Below are positions 11,642 through 22,329 of a stretch of 64,000 nucleotides of DNA, piece after piece (the first letter of the stretch is position 1; each line of letters starts with the position of its first letter). This DNA comes from Pisolithus tinctorius. Its lineage: Eukaryota; Basidiomycota; Agaricomycetes; Boletales; Pisolithaceae. The notes below the pieces were generated by a model that was not told the DNA's origin, did no database searches, and was given only the letters and a program-made list of their open reading frames with translations. The DNA lies in contig JANFAH010000025.1 in NCBI GenBank assembly GCA_024663395.1, positions 434,001-498,000 of the forward strand, read 5' to 3'. Both the position numbers and the translations under genes were made by a program.

Positions 11642-14600
11642 CTAGGAAATGTATTTGAAACAGTCCTGCCATTTGTTTCCATGGACCATATGACTCAAGT
11701 CCAGCTCCACACAACATCCTCTAGGAATGATTAATTTGGTTTGGATTGAATAAAATGGGGTCTGCAAAGATGCAGGTATCCATAAAAGCAATCTCCCCTG
11801 TGGGCCTCTGATCCAGCCATCAGGGTGCAGCAGGACTGGTGGAGTTATGTCCTCCAATGTGTGGTCATCAAGAAGTTGTGCACTGTCAGGTAATGCATGT
11901 GATGAGACTGAAGAAAAGCAAACAGGATATGTCCCATGAATTTGAGTGGCTGTCAGAATAAGGTCAGATACCATAACAGAATGAATACAGATAGCTGTAA
12001 ATAATGTACTCACCATTACCATGTAACATGGTAGAATGACCATTTCCATCTTCTGAGGTCCCCACAGTTTCATGCACTGAGCCAGAGATAATCATATTGG
12101 TATCAGAGAACACAACTGAGTTGGCATCCTGATTATGCCCCTTCAGAGGGTTCCCAATCTGATCTCCACTCTTTGCATCCCAGACCCTCACAGTCTTGTC
12201 CCTTGAGCCTGAGACAATCCTGTTGCCATCAGGGGAGAATGCAACTGATGAGACACGATGAGTATGCCCCTCCAGAGGGGTGCCAATTTGATCGCCACTC
12301 TTTGCATCCCAGACCCTCACAGTCCAGTCCTCAGAGCCTGAGACAATCCTGTTGCCATCAGGGGAGAATGCAACTGAGAAGACAACTTCAATATGCCCCC
12401 ACAGAGGGCTGCCAATCTGATCTCCATTCTTTGCATCCCAGACCCTCACAGTCATGTCCCTTGAGCCTGAGACAATCCTGTTGCCATCAGGGGAGAATGC
12501 AACTGAGGTGACATTTGAAGTATGCCCCTTCAGAGGGCAGCCAATCTGATCTCCACTCTTTGCATCCCAGACCCTCACAGTGTAGTCCCTTGAGCCTGAG
12601 ACAATTCTATTGTCATCAGGGGAGAATGCAACTGAGGTGACATAATCAGTATGCCCCCTCAGAGGGCCACCAATCTGATCTCCACTCTTTGCATCCCAGA
12701 CCCTCACAGTCATGTCCCAAGACCCTGAGACAATCCTGTTGCCATCAGGGGAGAATGCAACTGAGGTGACATAATCAGTATGCCCCCTCAGAGGGCTGCC
12801 AATCCAATCTCCACTCTTTGTGTCCCAGACCCTCACAGTGTTGTCCCAAGAGCCTGAGACAATCCTGTTACCATCAGGGGAGTATGCAACTGAGGTGACA
12901 ATTGAAGTATGCCCCTTCAGAGGGCTGCCAATCTGATCTCCACTCTTTGTATCCCAGACCCTGACAGTCTTGTCCCAAGACCCTGAGACAATCCTGTTGC
13001 CATCAGGGGAGAATGCAACTGAGGTGAAATTTGAAGTATGCACCTTCAGAGGGCTGCCAATCTGACCTCTACTCTTTGCATCCCAGACCCTCACAGTGTT
13101 GTCCCTTGAGCCTGAGACAATCCTGTTGCCATCAGGGGAGAATGCAACTGAGGTGACATAATCAGTATGCCCCCTCAGAGGGCTGCCAATCTGATCTCCA
13201 CTCTTTGCATCCCAGACCCTCACAGTCATGTCCCAAGACCCTGAGACAATCCTGTTGCCATCAGGGGAGAATGCAACTGAGGTGACATAATCAGTATGCC
13301 CCTTCAGAGGGCTGCCAATCTGATCTCCACTCTTTGTATCCCAGACCCTCACAGTCTTGTCCCTTGAGCCTGAGACAATCCTGTTGCCATCAGGGGAGAA
13401 TGCAACTGAGGTGAAATTTGAAGTATGCAGCTTCAGAGGGCTGCCAATATGATCTCCACTCTTTGCATCCCAGACCCTCACAGTACTGTCCTCAGAGCCT
13501 GAGACAATCCTGTTGCCATCAGGGGAGAATGCAACTGAGGTGACATATGAAGTATGCCCCTTCAGGGAGCTGCCAATATGATCTCCACTCTTTGCATCCC
13601 AGACCCTCACAGTGTTGTCCTCAGAGCCTGAGACAATCCTGTTGCCATCAGGGGAGAATGCAACTGAGGTGACATAATCAGTATGCCCCTTCAGAGGGCT
13701 GCCAATCCAATCTCCACTCTTTGCATCCCAGACCCTCACAGTCTTGTCCCTTGAGCCTGAGACAATCCTGTTGCCATCAGGGGAGAATGCAACTGAGGTG
13801 ACATAATCAGTATGCCCCTTCAGAGGGCTGCCAATCCAATCTCCACTCTTTGCATCCCAGACCCTCACAGTCTTGTCCCTTGAGCCTGAGACAATCCTTT
13901 TGCCATCAGGGGAGAATGCAACTGAGGTGACATATGAAGTATGCCCCTTCAGAGGGCAGCCAATCTGATCTCCACTCTTTGCATCCCAGACCCTCACAGT
14001 GTTGTCTTCAGAACCTGAGACAATCCTGTTGCCATCAGGGGAGAATGCAACTGAGATGACATTTAAAGCATGCCCCTGTAGGGCAAGCTGCACAGCTGGC
14101 CAGTCCTGTAGACTTCCCTGAGCAACTTGTACAAGGTGGGAGAATTTGGTCACAAGTTGTCTGGACAACAAGGAAGTAGAAGGTGCAAAGGGCAATGCAG
14201 ACAGGTATAGGTGTGGTGCACTGCATGAAATTGCTGTGGTAAAGTATTGCAAAAATTTGACCCCATCCATTGCTAATGCTGCTGGTCCTTCACAACCTTC
14301 ATGACCCTTTACATGACATCAGATGACATTAAATGGCACTCAACAACTGAAGTACTTACCTGTAACCATCTGGCTGTGATTGCAAGCGAGGATTCAGCAC
14401 CCCCCAATGCTCCAAGAAGGCTGAGAGCCTCAATCCAAAACAGGATTTTTTCACTCTCTACAACGCCTTGCACAGACGTTGCAAGGCGCGAGTCGAACTT
14501 GGCCATCTCCAAATGTTTTGCCCAGAATTTGCACGAGTAGGACAAGTGTTGTGGAATATTTGACTCGATTCTCTCTGCCAAGTCAGGAATCTGGGAGTTA

Positions 14601-17050
14601 TGGAGGTACGAGTTTTCCAGCCCGCAGATGTTGAAACGCAGCTCATTGGCCAGCACTTGCAACGAGGCATAGGCTAGATTACTAGGGTCAGAAGTGTCGA
14701 TGAAGTAGATCCCACTTCGTGAATGATTGGTTAGGAAGTCATAAAAGGATGCATGGAGAGGTCGAACAGGAGATGAGCCGTCAGCAATACCACCCAGCAC
14801 TGGAGCCATGAACTGAAGGATTCTGACTACATCACAGTGGTCTTTTTCATTGGGGAAGAGACTGCGCATATGATTCAACCCCGCCAGGGGCAAAGGCTCC
14901 AACATCGTCAGAAGCTGCTGCATGACAGAGCGAAACCGCTGAAATGGTATCCCTGACTTCGGCACGACGCTGCCTAGGATGGTAGCATACATGCCATCCA
15001 AAAGTGTCTTCCCCTCGTCCGATGGGATGGCTATTAGGCTCTTGAATCGTTCTTCCACAGTTTCACCAAAGGCGCGATTCGGGTCGACAAACTCGCAGGC
15101 CAGACGTGCCCACTCGAACAAGCCATTCGACTTGTGAACAATCTGCTGTATCTCCGAGGGCCCAATACTGTCTTTGAGGCTATGAAGTTCCTTCGAAACG
15201 AATAGAGTGATGTCACGCTGCGCCAGCTCTGCAGGAACATCGTCCAGACACATCGTTCTGACGTTCACGGCATCCCTTAGAGCACGTTCGATATCCGGTA
15301 ATGCTCGGGACGTCAGCAAGACGCGAAAACTTGGCGGCATGTTTGCGCCTTCCTTCGATGTTAGAAGCGACAGAATATGCTTCCTCGATAAGACCTCCCC
15401 GCTTTCGTCCAACGCATCGATCACCACTACTACATTCCCAACAATAGAACCTGCAGCCTTGGACAACGGCTCCAAGATCAGTCTTTGCCACTGTTGCAAC
15501 AAGTCGGACGTCGTCTTCAGAGACGGGTCTTCAGCGAGAACACGACCTAATGCTCGTCGAAAAGCGGGGTAACGGCCGGCCAGATCATGGGACATAGTCG
15601 TCAGCATTTTTTCTTCCCGACGCTCAGCCTGCCTGTCACGGGAAAAACAAAAGCAAGACCCAAGCCCTCCCACGTCCTTGAGCCAAGATGCAATGGTATG
15701 GGCGATCGCAGATTTGCCCCTCCCGGCCTGCCCGTGAAGCCACAGAATCCGTCGGGCGTCGGGGTGAGTATCATTGACCCAGTTGATGATGTCCTGCAGA
15801 ATCTCTGTCCTCGTGTTCTCTAGGCATTTCTTCATCGTATTCAAGCCCGCCCCGCCTGCGTAAGCCATGCCCTCCATGTTCAGGTCCTCGAGAACGCGAT
15901 ACACGTTGATCTGGATGTCCCGGGTCTGGCAGTCTCGGTATTGCTGCATCAACTCGTCTAGAGTCTTGGTGTAGTCGTTGACGGCAGTCTGCGTCTCAGA
16001 CATTATGTGCTTTCCCAGTCTCTTCCCTGAGAAAGTATGAGGTCAAAATCTCAACGAGACAAAAACAGACGTACAAAAGTTTGTTGTTTCTGAATAATCT
16101 CTGATGAACTGCGCACAGGCATTGATTACCTGCGCGATTTTCGCCAAGGGGACTCTCATGGTATCAATGTTCTTGATGGTGTCGTCTTTCAAAAGGAATG
16201 CGTACACAGAGCCGACTTTTTTCAAGAGCTCCGATATCGCACTATCTAGGTTCGCTTGCGTAATGATCAACTGGCGCAAGGGCGGTGAGTAAAGAAAGTA
16301 AATAAAGGACCCTGAGGCGTACTTGGGAAGCGGCCGTGAGAATGCCCAGCGCTATCTGGGCGTAGGGATGGACCTGCAAGGGATCGTTCAGTCGCGGCGC
16401 AGATGCCAAAACAAACCTACGCACGTTTGCAATGGTGGTGACTACATTGTTAAAGATTTTAAGAGGTTGGAGATAGGTGCTACTCAAGTTCTGAAGGTCA
16501 GCAACCGCGGTACTAGCTTTTGCGACAGTGTTGACAGCAATTTCGCCAGCACGGGGGATGGGTTTCATGCTGTCGAAAACTTGTCGAGCAATATCGAGGT
16601 TGTCATCTGCCAACGCTGGGTCAGGAGCAGGTCCTGCTTTACTGGGCAGCCCTTGAGTCTATGAGAGATAAGCGCTTAGCATTGTTGCAGTGCCGGACGC
16701 CATATAACACCTACATCAACATCTTGGGCAACTTGTCGCGGTTCTGGGTCTTCCTGGGCCCCTTCAGATGCAATGGGATCGGTAGAGGAACTCGGCGGGC
16801 CTCGGTGAGACCGGATGAAGCGACTTTTCATAGCGGCCAGTTTGCCCTTGAAACCATGGCCCGAATGCCCAGGGTTCGATGCAATGCCTTCAACAGGAGC
16901 CTCGGACTGCCCTTGAGACTTGTGTTTGGCCGATCCATTAGTCTGGTGCGTTGGTAAAAACAGACTGCTTACTGGAGGGACGTTAGGCGCTGACGAGGGT
17001 GACTTTCCAATATACGGTAAACGACGTTTCTTTGGCTGGAGTCTGGCCAT
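11642..17050 (-). CDS. NACHT-WD40 protein (fungal NLR-like STAND ATPase), 6 exons, about 1710 aa
   Basis: Proteins of this class are cytoplasmic sensors thought to act in non-self recognition and programmed cell death; the ligand is unknown. My exons are 17050-16711, 16651-16323, 16270-16075, 16026-14360, 14306-12014 and 11949-11642. All five introns (48-64 nt) are GT-AG, phases match, and the sum is 5133 nt, exactly 1711 codons. The N-terminus has a PKKRR basic patch, a disordered stretch and a helical region (about 115-380). NACHT shows Walker A GQAGRGKS (387-394), Walker B VVVVIDALDE (487-496) and LLTSRALPDIE. Fifteen 43-aa WD40 repeats plus one degenerate repeat span about 920-1605. A conserved C-terminal cap (GPQGRLLLWIP, LDLSHMVHGNKW) follows. 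ATG 17050 is the first in-frame ATG; upstream in-frame starts are GTG only. Exon 5 is CpG-depleted, exons 1-4 are not. Confidence 0.9.
12147..14081 (-). repeat. WD40 repeat array of the NLR: 15 units of 129 bp
   Basis: The period is 43 codons with a core of SVAFSPDGNRIVSGS followed by TVRVWD. Units are nearly identical except at a few positions: the residues after GH (TSY, TDY, SNF, SIV, HRV, EVV), the residue before D in GSxD (E, R, W), the residue after it (N, K, M, S, Y, W), and the residue before IG (Q, W, H). I found only two CpG in the whole span (about 12256 and 12292); arginine is written AGG or AGA rather than CGN. Such a high-identity array implies recent amplification or concerted evolution. 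Confidence 0.9.
14307..14359 (-). other. Intron 4 of the NLR gene (53 nt)
   Basis: Donor CAG/GTAAGT and acceptor TAAAG/GGT are phase 0, with a CTGAT branch-like site. The intron joins the NACHT exon to the WD40 exon. The apparent stop in the NACHT reading lies inside it. The other introns are 16652-16710, 16271-16322, 16027-16074 and 11950-12013. Confidence 0.85.
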
Positions 17051-18560
17051 TGAGGAATCGAGGGTGTGATATATACTGCGAGTTGGATTGCGATGACTGT
17101 CAGTTAGATTGCAATGTCGTTCGAGTATTGAGACGAGCAGTGGTGGTTGCGTGCTGTGTAGGTGTCCCGTGCACACGTGTGGTCGGTGGCGCGGTAGTTT
17201 CCCTGTCTGCTCTCATAGCCACGCTCAGCGCTCGTTCTGCTGTTTCTGTCCCCTTCCCGACTTGCACGCCTCCTTTTTCTATCTCACCAGATACCTCTCG
17301 CTCGAGCTCTGACTTTTTCCATCCCGCCTTGCATGCCCCTGTGGAGAGCGTCACAACGGATGGTCGTCATCGAACGGCAGCAACAGCTGGGGATTACACA
17401 CAAGAAGTAACCGAGGCATCTGATATCTGGGGTAGATACCATAGGTAAGTCAGCCTGAATGAACCGCCGCGCTACAACACCATTGTCGTACGAAGCGTGC
17501 AGAGACTTGTCTTCCACCATCCTCACTCGGACTCCCCCACAGCCCTGTGTCTGCACACGATTGAATTTATGAGTTGTACTAACTCTCCACTGAATAGCAA
17601 GTAGCTTGGCCAAGATGCTGCGATCCGCGAAATGCCACGGTTCCCAGCTTAGGCATCGTCGACCGATAACACATCGTCCCAGGATTTCCGCTGTGCTACG
17701 CGCAAGTCTCCCATTTCTTCGTGATAGTATTCTGCACTTTTCTCAATGTCGTCTTGTGTTCAAGACAGCCACTAATTCCACTGCAAACTTAGTTCCTCAA
17801 TTCTCCGTAGATACTCTCTCTCTAACATCAGTTCTGGCGCATATCCCTATGTAGCGTTCACCTGGCCCGCGTCACCTGGAAACTATTGACCTCACATTCG
17901 AGCATGATATAGAACGAGAATTCGCCGAACATACCACTCGCTATGATGACCTCGTCGACTATTCTCCGAGGCATCACGACAAGACGGTCCTTGGAGACAA
18001 GGTTGGCATTCGCACCGCTTGCGCTTGGAGTGAGTAAGTGCGGCTCATCCATGGTCATTGAGTTCTTGCTTCTCGCTAGCCTTTTTTATGAGGGTATGTA
18101 GGATCGCCTCGAACGGAGTGCAGTGGTTTTCCTTCGCCATGATCGCCTAGCGGCTTGGCGTATTGGAGGGAGGAGCCTTCGGAGGATGTTTCTGGGAAGC
18201 GCAGAACTTTCAGGTCTATTATCAGCGGAGGCATCAATCCGCAAAGGATCTGGAATTTACTCCTATGTCGCTTTCCAATGGAAGATGATGGACTCTACCG
18301 GACCAGTTCAGTCGGTAACTTCCTATCTCGTTGGCTAGCGAACTGCCACATCCTTGTAGACTCTCCCTCGCTCTTACACATGGGTTTACGAGTATCCGGA
18401 GCTTGAAAGATGTAACATTGCTGTTGTAACATTGTTGAGCTTCGAATTGTCAAACAGCTGCTTGTTTTCTGGTAGCGGAATGCTGTCTCACTCTAGAGGT
18501 GACACGAGCATTCTCAGTGATGAAACTGCATGAATTAATATTCCACCTTGTGCCTCGCTA
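17051..18560. other. CpG-rich stretch upstream of the NLR, no recognisable gene
   Basis: An AT-rich TATATA run (17069-17077) lies about 20 nt upstream of the NLR ATG, rather close for a TATA box. Open plus-strand segments occur at about 17870-18055 (contains TTRYDDLVDYSPRHHD) and 18155-18406 (contains NPQRIWNLL). They look like parts of an exon-intron gene or relic, but I recognise no family and cannot build a model. Confidence 0.4.
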
Positions 18561-18589
18561 CACTAGAGTCGACAATAGTACCCAACGGA

Positions 18590-19390
18590 ACCAGTCGTAT
18601 CCCAGGTCCCTCGATCATCTTGCCTGGCTCTCTCCCCTGCGTCGTAGCAAAAGCACTCGGGATAGGCATCCCGCACAAGCACCCCGCCCTTCATGAATAT
18701 GTCCATCATGTGCTCTTTCCGCCTGTCTTAGATGGCGGAGGGGAGCCCGGAAAATGTTGGATGACAGGAGGTTTGCCTAGTACCTCCGCTGCGTACACTT
18801 GGATCATTCCTGCGCTGACCTTTTCCCGTGTTTTGATCTGTATAAAGTATTTGAGAAAGGGAAATGCGGTACTTGAGTGTTGAGTGAGCGGGATTGCGGA
18901 AGACCACTTACAGCTGAGACGTCGTCTAACATAAGAGATTGCCATCGGAGAGACGCAGCTTTTATCTGAAACGCTGGTTAGAACCACGACCGTCGGTGAC
19001 ACATATGAGGACAGACAGACGGAATTAATAAACCTGATACAAGCAAAGTACATATAGTCGTTTGCAAACTCGTCGACAACCTCATTATCGTGGATCGCTT
19101 TTGACCGGAGCTACTTGTGGCCTGCACATGGCCGATCAATCGATCAACCTCGAACGGAACGCCCAAACGGCAACACATACGGACATACCTCATTGCTAAG
19201 CATATCCAAACAGAATAGCAGAACGAGGTAGTCTTCGTCGACCGGAGATTGTGCATCACCTGGATATAAGTAAGGTGCCTTCTTAAGCGAGGCATTCCCC
19301 TCCAGCCGCGACAGCGAAACTCACTGTCAGAGCGCCAGAATGACCAACGCAACCCGATCGTTCTCGCTAACACCATCGACTCGTTCTAAA
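18590..19390 (-). pseudogene. Relic of PP2A phosphatase activator (PTPA / Rrd family)
   Basis: PTPA is a peptidyl-prolyl isomerase that activates PP2A catalytic subunits. On the minus strand the blocks SKAIHDNEVVDEFANDYMYF and ACIRFINSV (about 19085-19020), SLMLDDVSA (about 18920), KVSAGMIQVYAAEVLG and VIQHF (about 18820-18750), and GMPIPSAFA (about 18650) follow the family order. A GTAAGT donor follows DDVSA and an acceptor precedes IKTREKV, so the original introns persist; it is not a retrocopy. The expected HFLFG reads HFPG with a shift, a TGA follows near 18710, and the N-terminal half is broken. CpG is retained. Confidence 0.75.
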
Positions 19391-20009
19391 ACACATGGGA
19401 AAGGCATAAGAATCTACCTGAACGACGAGTCGTTCGCAGTCACAGCCAACGTGAAAAGTTTAGCTCCATTCTGCTTCCATAATCGATCTGTTCGCGGTTG
19501 CTCGAGGTGCCGGAATCATTCGCGAGGACATAGTTGGTTATTTTCCTCTCGCATCAAGTAGACATTCTAGCAGCATGGCATACCTTCACGCACCTTGATA
19601 GACGCACCACTCGTTTTTGCATCTACATCCTTTTCCATTCCTGTCGCTTCCTCCTCGGCTCTCTTCCTATGCTTTTCTCGAAGGATGGCACATTGTTTTC
19701 TTGTCCTTCCAACAAATCGTCTCTGTTACCCTGCTCGTCTCCATCAATCTTGCGCTATACCACCATGCGAGCATGAAGTGCTTCCCTAAGCACTAGTTAC
19801 CGCTCTTGGTGCAAGGTATCTGTCGATCGTTCACCATTTTCTTCCGCCATGTAGTTGCATTACGTCGTCCCATTCATCGTTGTCCTCACTCTCATCTCCA
19901 GAGTCGAAAAGTGATGAATGCACAGGCGTGTTCACTTGTCTGCTGTTCTAGAATTTTCGAGCTGAACAGCAGCTGCAAGTTGAAGGGTAGACGCAGAGTC
20001 TGCTGGGTC
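19391..20009. other. CpG-rich spacer, no gene recognised
   Basis: Short open frames on both strands show no family I recognise. The last part (about 19960-20009) begins to match the sequence upstream of trp copy 1. Confidence 0.45.
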
Positions 20010-21640
20010 CGATGGACTTGCCAGGTCTGAATGGGCGCTCTGCTGTCCCGGAACGGAACTTGCGAACCCGGATTCGATGATCGTGCCGAGAGTGTCGGAT
20101 TCGGATTTCGGAACCACACCCGATCTACGTCGTCCAATAGGGAAGCCACGCTTTGGTCACTATTGTCACTCGAGGGAGGATCACACTGTCCCCGTCCTTC
20201 TCGCGATGCATGCTGGGGGAGCTGATGTCTTCGACGTTCGTGTTCCGTTCTCCAGTCCCATCGCAGCGTTCAAGAAACTATCCCTGCGAGTCCGTTCATT
20301 GCGAATCTCTAAAGGGAATAAATTAGTTCGCTCCTCAAAATGCAGTAGACTATGCAACGATGCTCGGAGCAATGGCCTTACGGTCTTGGTGCCTCTATTC
20401 AGTGAGTCAAGTATGAGCCTTCATGGGGGTGTTCGTGTTCATTGACCTGTGCAGATTATACATCCCTATCCTAAATTGCATATCGCCAAGACACGTAGAC
20501 AGGGCACTTGCGATGCCGGCGCTAACGCATTCGTCATGGAAGACCTTCAGCCTGAAGAGGCATCTGATTTTCGCAGGAAGTGCACGGGAGCTGGATGAAT
20601 GTAGGTCGCGGGGGCCAAAGCAAACTCCTCGATGACCCATCGCGTCGGATGGTCAACATCCCTGCACCAGCTTCCTGTTTCGTGCAAAGTTTGCCTTTAT
20701 GCAGGCTCGACATTACTGGGGTACCCATGTCGCCTCTCTCAGATGGGGAAGACTGAGCCTTCTGTTAAAGGGTTCATGGCCAGCAAAGCTCTCAATACCA
20801 TCGTTCGTGTCCGCGATTCACTTTGACGCCGTCGTCGTCGAGAGTTGCATAGTCTCCCTGCGCGAGCCGGTCCAGTTCCTCACCCGCACTTCCAAGATTT
20901 ACTTTGCAGAGGGCGTAATCAACTATGCCGATCGTGCACAGATCTGACTGAAAAGAGGGGATCCACAGGTCCGCCAATCACGCAGTACAATTGACCCGAT
21001 CTCATGCTTTTGCAGCAACCGTACAGGGTCATATCAAATCAATCACGCAGTTAGCCAGGTGTGCGTACTCCCGTTCTTTTGAACCTTTAGACTGAACGTT
21101 GGCTAGGTGTCTTAAAACATGTCGCATTATCGCAGACACAGGCGCTGGGGTGCAAATGCGACTGTGTGTGCTCGTTTCGGATGGAATGCGTAATATATAT
21201 GCGTGCCAAGAATGCACGGAGACAAGTTCTGAACATTTCCCATACGAAGACGCTTGCTGTTGAGGTGCCCAATTTGTCGTCACGTAACTCAATCAAGGCA
21301 CCGAATACCATGTGCTTGGGTCGTACCCGTCGAGATTGACTTGGACACCCTGAGGGAGGCTATTAACGAAGCAATGAGAGATTGGGAGGCGAACCTTGTT
21401 ACAACGCACTTCCTCATTGGATCCCTCATCCATTCCTGTATATTGTCCGCGACTATCAAGAAATGAAATCGGGGCACAGATGAGGGAGGTGACAGGGGAG
21501 TTTTCGATTGCCGCTATCGCATACGTTGGTGCCAGCATAGGTCCTTTCAAGAGATGATCCCGGATACGTCTGTGTACCTCCTCGGGCGTCGAGGCAGGAA
21601 GCGAGGGTGCACACGGATGAGTATACCGTGTTAGTGTGCT
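20010..21640 (+). pseudogene. Tryptophan synthase relic, copy 2 (alpha plus beta, CpG-retaining)
   Basis: Fungal tryptophan synthase is one bifunctional protein: the alpha domain cleaves indole-3-glycerol phosphate and the beta domain condenses indole with serine using PLP. Alpha blocks seen are TVPVLLAMHAGGADVF (near 20190), a frame reading ANAFVMEDLQPEEA (near 20525) and SQMGKTEPSVKGFMASK (near 20730). Beta blocks follow: IYFAEG, an intron, then NRTGSYQIN where the family has NHTGSHKIN, so the PLP-binding lysine is lost. A damaged segment matching ARFGMECV and DVRRQAL follows (near 21170). There are many stops and frameshifts. The linker and the beta N-terminus are missing. Confidence 0.8.
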
Positions 21641-22329
21641 ATGATAGATCTCTTCTGGTTCCCACCTTGTGCCTTGAGATGGTGAGGCGCAAAGATGCGA
21701 ACTATACAAGCAGGTGGGTATGTCCGCATTTTCCGCGACCAACTGCGCCTTCTTTCTTGTGTTCAACATGACACTGCCCGTATTTATCACAGCTCTGAGC
21801 TGGCCGTTACCCCGATACTGGCGCCAGGCTACCACTCTTGATCAATAACTACTATGTCGCAACACTGGTTCTGGGCGGAGCCTTGCGACGAACCATTATC
21901 CGACAAAACGCAGGCTAGACGTTTGGAGGGTTCTTGTTAGTGGAGGGACGGAAGGCAGCGGAGCAGTGGTGGTTGGGACCAGGGCTGTCGTACTTGACCC
22001 GGCAAGTTTAGAAGGCGTATCAGTGAGGTGCTGACGGATTCCAAGCAACTTACCACACCCAAAAAAGAGGATAAGCGTTTATAGTGTGATTTCCAACCTT
22101 CCGAGACCAAAGTTACCTTTGTATCTCTCTTCAGCCGCGGCGCGCTCGCTTACAACACTTGTTGAAGTGATAGGTTGCGACCCGCCTACATTCTGACCAC
22201 GTAACATATGTATGGGATGTGATTGGTCCTAGGGTTCGTGTTCTTGTTTTTCGCATGTTAAAGTCCTGAACTTAACGAACAGGAAGAACGTACAAGAAGC
22301 TGTTGAATCACTGCCAGTGCACCTGTGCC
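21641..22329. other. CpG-rich spacer between trp relics
   Basis: No recognisable gene. It separates the end of copy 2 from the alpha C-terminal part of copy 3. Confidence 0.45.

Noticed and set aside
12147..14081. Regular 129-bp direct repeats, possible satellite or CRISPR-like array
   Set aside because: The period is 43 codons, the frame is open and the units are WD40 motifs. There are no spacers.
17050..17176. Longer NLR start upstream of 17050
   Set aside because: The in-frame extension begins with GTG, not ATG; the first ATG is 17050, followed by a typical N-terminus.
21293..21835. 180-codon minus-strand frame
   Set aside because: It is antisense to the trpB relic of copy 2, which has clear homology on the plus strand, and shows no motif of its own.
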